Shown here piece by piece: positions 58,436 to 64,000 of a DNA stretch of 64,000 nt. Within the stretch, counting starts at the first letter, position 1. Every line of letters begins with the position of its first letter. Below the pieces are notes generated by a model. That model was given only the letters and a program-made list of their open reading frames with translations, ran no database searches and was not told the origin of the DNA. The DNA comes from Triops longicaudatus (taxonomy: Eukaryota; Arthropoda; Branchiopoda; Notostraca; Triopsidae). The position numbers and the translations under genes are program-made. The stretch covers positions 1,116,001 through 1,180,000 of the forward strand of contig JAGQDJ010000633.1 in the NCBI GenBank assembly GCA_022885665.1, given 5' to 3'.

Positions 58436-59576
58436 GATGTCAAAGCGTCGGAAAACCAGAAAGAACTGAATCGCTAAAACCGTAGAGAGTATCGACAGGT
58501 ACCCCTTTCTCAAAAGTGAACTTTCGTCTGAAAAACGTGGGGTGAAAAAGATTTGCTACGTTTTTCACCTTTCCTCTTGAGACCTTGCCTACTTTTAGAA
58601 TCTTTTCTTGACCTGTACTTTCCAATAAGCATTTATTTCCACTTTAGGATGTGACAGAATGACACATTCATTTTTCATTAGTTGAAGATTTATGTACAAA
58701 AAGCTGGATACGCGTTTTCTAGTTTCGGTGAACGCAACGTTTTGCAGTAAAAAAACATTAAACGCATACCGGGCACGTTACAGTACAGTTTCTGATACAT
58801 AATCCGTCTTACTTTATGTGCTGTGCCTTAAGCAAGTTCGAGACGTGTGCTTAATGTTGTTTCACTTAAGCGGCTTGTCGCGTTTTGTGTAATTCTTACA
58901 TTGCAGATTCACTTTCTTTCACTAATGCAAAATAATCTTTAACTATAGTTTTTTGTGCGCAAGGTTTTTAGTGACGTCCAAAAACGAGTATCCTTTCGAA
59001 GCAGACTAGTATAACTGTGGACCGTCTTGCATGTTGACTTGGAGTAACACGTCACATACACACGAAGGAAGCATGCCCAAATTATTGATTTCTTTCCAAA
59101 GATCAGCGAGCCCACCCGCAAATTGGCCTTACCACCTAACCCGTATATTTTTTTCTTCGGTCATTAATTGCGGTCAGACGCAAGATCGACTTGGTAAGGA
59201 AAAACTGTTTACTCAGTTCTGTCTTTTACCTGTAGCAACGTTCGGCGATATCGCCGTCCTTCACACGACAAAACCCGACATAGAAAGCATACTGATCATA
59301 TATGATTTACTACGCACAATGCATGCGAAACAGCTGCCGGAAAACGTGCGCAGAAGTTGTCTACGGTTGTCCTGAAGCCATACCCGGGAAGGTTGTTTTG
59401 AAAACCCCGCTAAATGCGGGGAAAGCGCGACAAGCTCCATGCGTTTGCGCGGCTTTATCGAAGGAAAACGAGAATCGGACGAGCGAGAAAGATCTGAAGA
59501 GATCGGAAGGGAATTTTGGAGTGATGTGGGCTTGAAGTTTGTCCTGAGATAACCTGCGATTTTAAAAGGAGTTGCA
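58436..59576. promoter_or_regulatory. Intergenic region between divergent SLC7A and DNAJC16
   Basis: These 1.14 kb must hold both promoters. A perfect short hairpin CCCCGC-TAAAT-GCGGGG sits at 59405-59421. A plus-strand frame at 59031-59375 is open but not family-like, and its acceptor-like TTACCTGTAG at 59228-59237 leads nowhere convincing. No gene called. Confidence 0.45.
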
Positions 59577-62500
59577 ATGAGATTACTTGCAATTTGCCTC
59601 ATAATTTTCACTTTATTACATGTTTTAAGTGCCTGGGACCCTTACCAAATTTTAGGTGTTAGCAGAGGAGCTAGTGCCCAAGAAATACGAAAAGCCTATA
59701 AACAGCTAGCAAAGGAATGGTATTTTATTTAAAAAAAAATATGCGTGAACTTAAGCTGATTGAAATAAACAACTTTTCCTAGGCATCCTGACAAGAATAA
59801 AGATCCTATTGCAGAAGCCAAGTTTGTGGAGATTAACAAAGCTTATGAAGTAAAGTATTCAATAGTAGAGTCCGCGCAAGCTGTTAATCATCTGCTGTAG
59901 CTGTTATCGGATCCTGAACGGAGGAAGCTGTACAATGATAAAGGAGTAACAGAGGATACACCCAACTTTAGAGAAAGACCAACATATAATGCATACCCAG
60001 ACAGTATGGACCCTTTTGAGGGGTTTTCGACGTTTTTTGGACAAAATGGCAACTTCAAATTTCAGTTTCGTACTCCTGACATGTCCTTTTATCATAAATA
60101 TGCCGTAACTCAGAGGTATTGTCGGTTTTTCGTGCATTATTAAATTATGTTATATTTTGGCTTATTTGAAACAGATCCTATGACAAGATTGTGCTGCCAA
60201 ATAGCTATAAGCAACCTCAGATCATTTTGATTTATTCGGAATGGTCGATGGCATGTGTCCAGGCGCTTCCTTTATGGAAGAGATTAGTTGAAGAGCTCGA
60301 ACCTGTTGGTTTTGCAATGGGAACAGTAAGCCTGGAAAAGGAATCTGCACTTGCACGACAGATTGGTACAAAATCGAGCGGGGATCTCCCACAGTTGGTT
60401 TGCGTAATGGACGGAAGACCGGCTTATTACAAAGATCACCAGTTTAGTGTTATAAAGACCATAGGTAAGCCGTATTTATACAAGGGATTTGTCATTTATA
60501 CCTCTGTTTTTTTTTCTTAGAATTTATTCGTGGGAGATTCTCACGGAAACTAATTGTACCTGTGGAAGATTCCAATGTCGATGAGTTTTTGAACGGTTGG
60601 GTCGACAACCGTGTTCGGGTCCTATTATTTGGCAAATTGGATCTCATTCGTTTACGTTACTTAGCACTAGCTTATTTGTACAACTCGCATGTCGCGTTTG
60701 GGTAAGCTTGCCACCAAAGATGTTGTGTTCCTTAAACATTCTGGGGTTCTTAGGTACGTCAAGTTAGGAGACAGCAGTTCAGAAAATACTCTAAAGCGGT
60801 TCAATATATTAGCACATGTTGACTCCCTCTTGCTTTTCCAAGAAGACAGTAGCCGAGCTGCGGCTCGTTTATCCATGGCAGATTTGCCCTTCAAGACCAT
60901 GAAAGATGTGGTTGAAAGCAACAAATACTTACAGCTTCCTCGACTTTCTTCCCAAGTGAGAAATAAAAAATTGCGTAAAGAAAAGGAATAGTTCAGCAGC
61001 GTTATTGCCTTTTCTCCTCGCTACATTTAGGCTGTGCTGGATGCATTGTGTCCTCCGGAAACATCTCGCGTTCGCCGACGACTTTGTGTGGTACTAGTCA
61101 CGCGAGAAGAAGCGGAGGACGTTGAGAATGCTCGAAAAGCGTTGAGACAGTTTATACGAAACCACTTTCGTTCTGGGAAGGACAAAGATCGCTTAGCTTT
61201 CGCTTATGTATATGGCCAAACACAACAAGAATTTGTTACAGCTCTTAGCAAAAGTAATATCATGACCAACAATTGCGTAGAAAAAACAGTTAAGCATTGT
61301 TTGTAGGCGAAGAGAGTCCCTTCGAGCCGCACCTACATGTTGTTGTCGTCTGGCGACAGGATAGCCAAAAAATTAGTTACCGATGGGTACGAGAACCTTG
61401 GGCAAATAATGGAGACAATTGGAACGCGTCCGAACAAGCTCTGAAAGATACGTTAGTCGAACTGCTGGGTTCCACGCAGGCATTGCCCTACCACACGTTA
61501 CTTAAAGTAAGTAATGTGTCGATTCTTTTAGATGTTACGACATACTAATTTTCTGCACTTCGTAGGAATTGGTAGATGAGCATGCTCAGGGTTTGTTTTC
61601 ACGCATAGCAACGCGCATAGTTACAGCGTGTGATTTATTGAAAGACAGCATTCAGAGAGAAGACTTGCTAGCTGCTCTGTCAGTCATAGCTACTCTATTT
61701 TTCATAGCTGGGCTCGGTTATGTGATGTCGTATGTCGTGTAAGTAATCCTTGTTAGTTTTTTGTTCTGTGCTGATCTATTATGCTAACAGAAAACTAGAG
61801 GAAGAAAAAATCCAGAAACAAAGTGCGACTAATAGCACCTCTCGAGCTGAAAAAGACGATGTGAAACTTTCGCGTGGCTCCATGGAGCTGAAGTTGCATG
61901 AAATGCGAGCTGAAACTTACAATGGAATGGTCCGTTTACTTAAACCGGGCTGTCGAACGATTATTTTACTAACTGACAATGAAACAAAAAAGCAGCTAAT
62001 ACCTCCATTTCACCGTGCAGTCTGGCCGTATAGAAAGTATAGTGTATATGACAAAAACGACTCATTCTAACTAAACTGCAATATCAGGAACAAAAGCTTA
62101 ATGTTTGGATGGTTGAGTCTTGAACGCGGCTTAGGATGGTATAGCCGGCTATTAGCACTGGCAATACATGGTTCTGAAGCAAGCAGCGACGAGTTGCAGA
62201 TCCTTCGACCGCGGAATTGCGTAGGGACCGTTTTAGCGCTGAATGGTCACCGCAAGTACTTCTGTATTTATCATGCCAAGCACCCCGAAACACAAAGCCA
62301 TGGTGCTCGACGTATGGAACGCCTTGCAAGGCGATTGACCAATAAAAGCAGTAGCGGGGAGGACGGTGCTTTCATGGGCTTCGAAAGCTCGTCTGAGGAG
62401 TCTGACAATTCTGATGTAGAGAGAGGCCCGGTCACCGTGAAGGATCAGGTAAGCGTTTCAGCCATAATTTCATTATAATGGCTAACCGATTTTTGCGACA

Positions 62501-62658
62501 TTCAGGAGCCATTAGTGGACGCCGAGTCCGGCCAAGGTCCCACAGCAATTTCCGTCGAAACATTGTTGGACGGGTTGCCAAACTGGCTTGACCGTTTATT
62601 TGAAGGCACCACGCAGCGTTATTCTATTAATTACTGGCCTGATGTTGGATTTAAATAA
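59577..62658 (+). CDS. DNAJC16: DnaJ homologue subfamily C member 16, ER membrane J-protein
   Basis: Exons 59577-59719, 59783-59849, 59901-60115, 60175-60464, 60521-60701, 60754-60955, 61031-61253, 61307-61506, 61566-61738, 61791-62036, 62088-62448, 62506-62658; 817 residues (human 782). A hydrophobic signal sequence (LLAICLIIFTLLHVLSA) precedes the J domain (about 22-85: DPYQILGVSRGAS, HPD at 49-51 created by splicing, INKAYELLSDPERR). Then come thioredoxin-like repeats (about 140-470), a single transmembrane helix near 541-563 (LSVIATLFFIAGLGYVMSYV), and a C-terminal domain with GTVLALNGHRKYFCIY and LPNWLDRLFEG. In the first thioredoxin-like unit the human DWCFSC is EWSMAC (Ser166, Cys169), leaving one cysteine. 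DNAJC16 sits in the ER membrane and in mammals limits autophagosome size. All eleven introns are 51-75 nt. Confidence 0.95.
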
Positions 62659-62834
62659 GAGTCCGTTCCTTGAAATTTCGTAAAAGTAAAGAACTTGTCT
62701 AGTCACGTTCATAATCTATAGCAAATTTTCGGTTCCCACCGTACCGAATGTGCGCGCGTATTTTGCCCAACTTGTCAACACTTTCCTCCGTGATTCTGCT
62801 CTAAACCTTTTGTAACTTAATGCGTTTTTGCGAG

Positions 62835-62840
62835 AATAAA
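62835..62840 (+). terminator. Polyadenylation signal of DNAJC16
   Basis: AATAAA 177 bp after the DNAJC16 stop. Confidence 0.55.
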
Positions 62841-62897
62841 TTCCTACAACTTTGCGTTTGAGAATTTAACTACAACCACAGATGTATCACTGCGCTT

Positions 62898-62903
62898 TTT
62901 ATT
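62898..62903 (-). terminator. Polyadenylation signal of MICOS10
   Basis: TTTATT on the plus strand, thus AATAAA in MICOS10 sense, about 80 bp after its stop at 62984. Confidence 0.55.
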
Positions 62904-62983
62904 CAGCATCTACTAGTGACAACTTCTTGCCCATTTACAGTTCGTAGGATCCACTTTGGCTAATATTTACAACAATTTGAAAT

Positions 62984-63488
62984 TTAAACTTGTTCTGTCG
63001 ATGAAGATGTGGCGCTTTCTACTTCTGCAGCTGCTGGAGCGTCAGCACTAGGGGACACTTGGCTTGTCTTTACCTTGAAGGGAAAAATTTCCATGATTGT
63101 TAATAGAAATAATTTTATCTAAAAAAGAACAACTTTGCAGCGTGAAGCGTGGACCAAGTACGGTTGATTAAATGAGTTCTGGCAATTCGCATATCCCATG
63201 CCTGCTCCAGCTCCCAATCCGAAGACAATCGGCCACGACTTTCCTATGAATGTTATCCATGATTAATAAACGTTAAGTTACAAAGTGGACTATGAATATA
63301 CAAGTGTCTTACTTTTGAACAAGACGAGTGATAACACGGCACCGACAGCCAAGCCTCCACCTAACAAAATCCGTAAGAATTTCGATCGAGAATTGGGAAC
63401 CGCACTAACCTAATTTAACAAGTGTATCTGTTACACATTTGTCCCATTTTCGCGCAATAATTTCTTCGGATTTCACAGGGGAATCCAT
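62984..63488 (-). CDS. MICOS10: MICOS complex subunit MIC10
   Basis: Small inner-mitochondrial-membrane protein that oligomerises to bend cristae junction membranes. Exons on the minus strand: 63488-63410, 63360-63313, 63243-63134, 63073-62984; 108 residues (human 78). ARKWDKCVTDTLVKL matches the human KWDRCLAD segment. The first transmembrane helix starts with GGGLAVGAVLS, and the second has the glycine motif GLGAGAGMGYANCQ; a positive loop FKRKSWP lies between. Both glycine-rich helices, needed for oligomerisation, are intact. The first intron is 49 nt. The last intron uses a weak GTTGTT donor. If it is retained, the protein ends four codons later (KVVLF, then stop) at about 94 residues, closer to the usual size. 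The extra C-terminal 29 residues are Ala/Ser/Glu-rich and not conserved. Confidence 0.92.
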
Positions 63489-64000
63489 TTTATTCGAGCT
63501 TTTTGCAGCTTGTTTGCCTTAGCCGGAACAAACACGCGCGCTATCTATGAAAGAGGAGGATAACTCGCCTGCGTTCTTTGCTAGGAACCCGTCCAGTTGG
63601 CCATAGAACACCAAGGTAACCTGAAGATTTTTTTTTAGTTTTTTACCCGTACCTTCGAGGATCAAATAATGGGTTCATCTACTTCGATGGATCTACAATT
63701 ACAGAAAACACTCAGAAATGATTTAATCAATTGTAATACAGCTTTCCTGTGGAGTCATGTCAAGTTTGTATTCATTTTTGTGAACCGTAGTTTACTTTTC
63801 GCTGTTTCCCAGTAGTGGGTGTCGTCCAGTAGTTAGATCCTCCACAACCATTTGATTATAATTAAATAATACAGTCTAGCGTATGTTTAGTTTAAGAAAG
63901 CGGCAAGCCATTGTCTACATCAATCGTCCCACCTGTTCTCTACATCCCAAGTGATAGCTGTGAAAAAAAAAAGAAAAAGCCAAATTTATTGAACATTTAT
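63489..64000. other. 5' flank of MICOS10, no further gene recognised
   Basis: It contains the MICOS10 promoter. A plus-strand frame beginning MGSSTSMDLQLQKTLRND near 63670 is short (about 45 codons) and unsupported. Confidence 0.5.

Larger units (their letters stand above)
62659..62983. other. Tail-to-tail interval between DNAJC16 and MICOS10
   Basis: About 325 bp made up of the two 3'UTRs, with oppositely oriented AATAAA signals 63 bp apart. No gene seen. Confidence 0.6.

Noticed and set aside
59031..59375. Small gene upstream of DNAJC16
   Set aside because: The frame is open for 114 codons and contains an acceptor-like site, but neither half resembles a known protein and the composition is unremarkable.

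Overview
The window is nuclear DNA from a non-vertebrate animal. All recognisable genes are split by spliceosomal introns, nearly all GT-AG, and many of these introns are only about 49-80 nt. The gene set contains animal families (a synaptotagmin-7-like protein, death-associated protein DAP, LENG1, a cationic amino acid transporter, an ATP8B-type flippase) next to pan-eukaryotic housekeeping genes. I could not settle the phylum. All exon models were built by eye from reading frames, splice sites and remembered family sequences. Reading frame is maintained across every junction used, and the models total a whole number of codons.

Layout. 1-7 kb: no gene, only a short hAT-like transposon end. 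7-17.2 kb (+): a synaptotagmin-7-like gene with long introns. 17.2-20.6 kb: no gene; two tandem tRNA-like fragments and an imperfect hairpin. 20.7-36.5 kb: a dense block with mitochondrial CLPX (-), threonyl-tRNA synthetase (-), SDHAF4 (+) and a P4-ATPase of the ATP8B class (-). The P4-ATPase has a 351-residue disordered N-terminal exon and a duplicated exon pair that must be spliced in a mutually exclusive way. 36.5-44.9 kb: almost empty, with one orphan exon candidate. 44.9-63.5 kb: a very compact block with NFYC (+), TRMO (+), SUGP1 (-), LENG1 (+), DAP (-), PSMC2 (+), an SLC7A cationic amino acid transporter (-), DNAJC16 (+) and MICOS10 (-). 63.5-64 kb: nothing recognised.

Shared themes. 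Three products act in mitochondria (CLPX protease ATPase, SDHAF4 complex II assembly factor, MICOS10 cristae organiser). TARS, TRMO and DAP belong to translation or ribosome biology, and SUGP1 and LENG1 to pre-mRNA splicing. In the dense blocks genes are packed head to head (SUGP1/LENG1 start codons 136 bp apart) and tail to tail (TRMO/SUGP1 stops 35 bp apart, PSMC2/SLC7A 182 bp, DNAJC16/MICOS10 about 325 bp). No operon or intact autonomous transposon was seen.

Most interesting points: the 226-nt mutually exclusive exon pair in the ATP8B membrane domain; a SUGP1 without SURP domains; a DNAJC16 thioredoxin-like domain with SxxC instead of CxxC; a GC-AG intron in the SLC7A gene; and an unexplained membrane-protein reading frame inside ATP8B intron 1.
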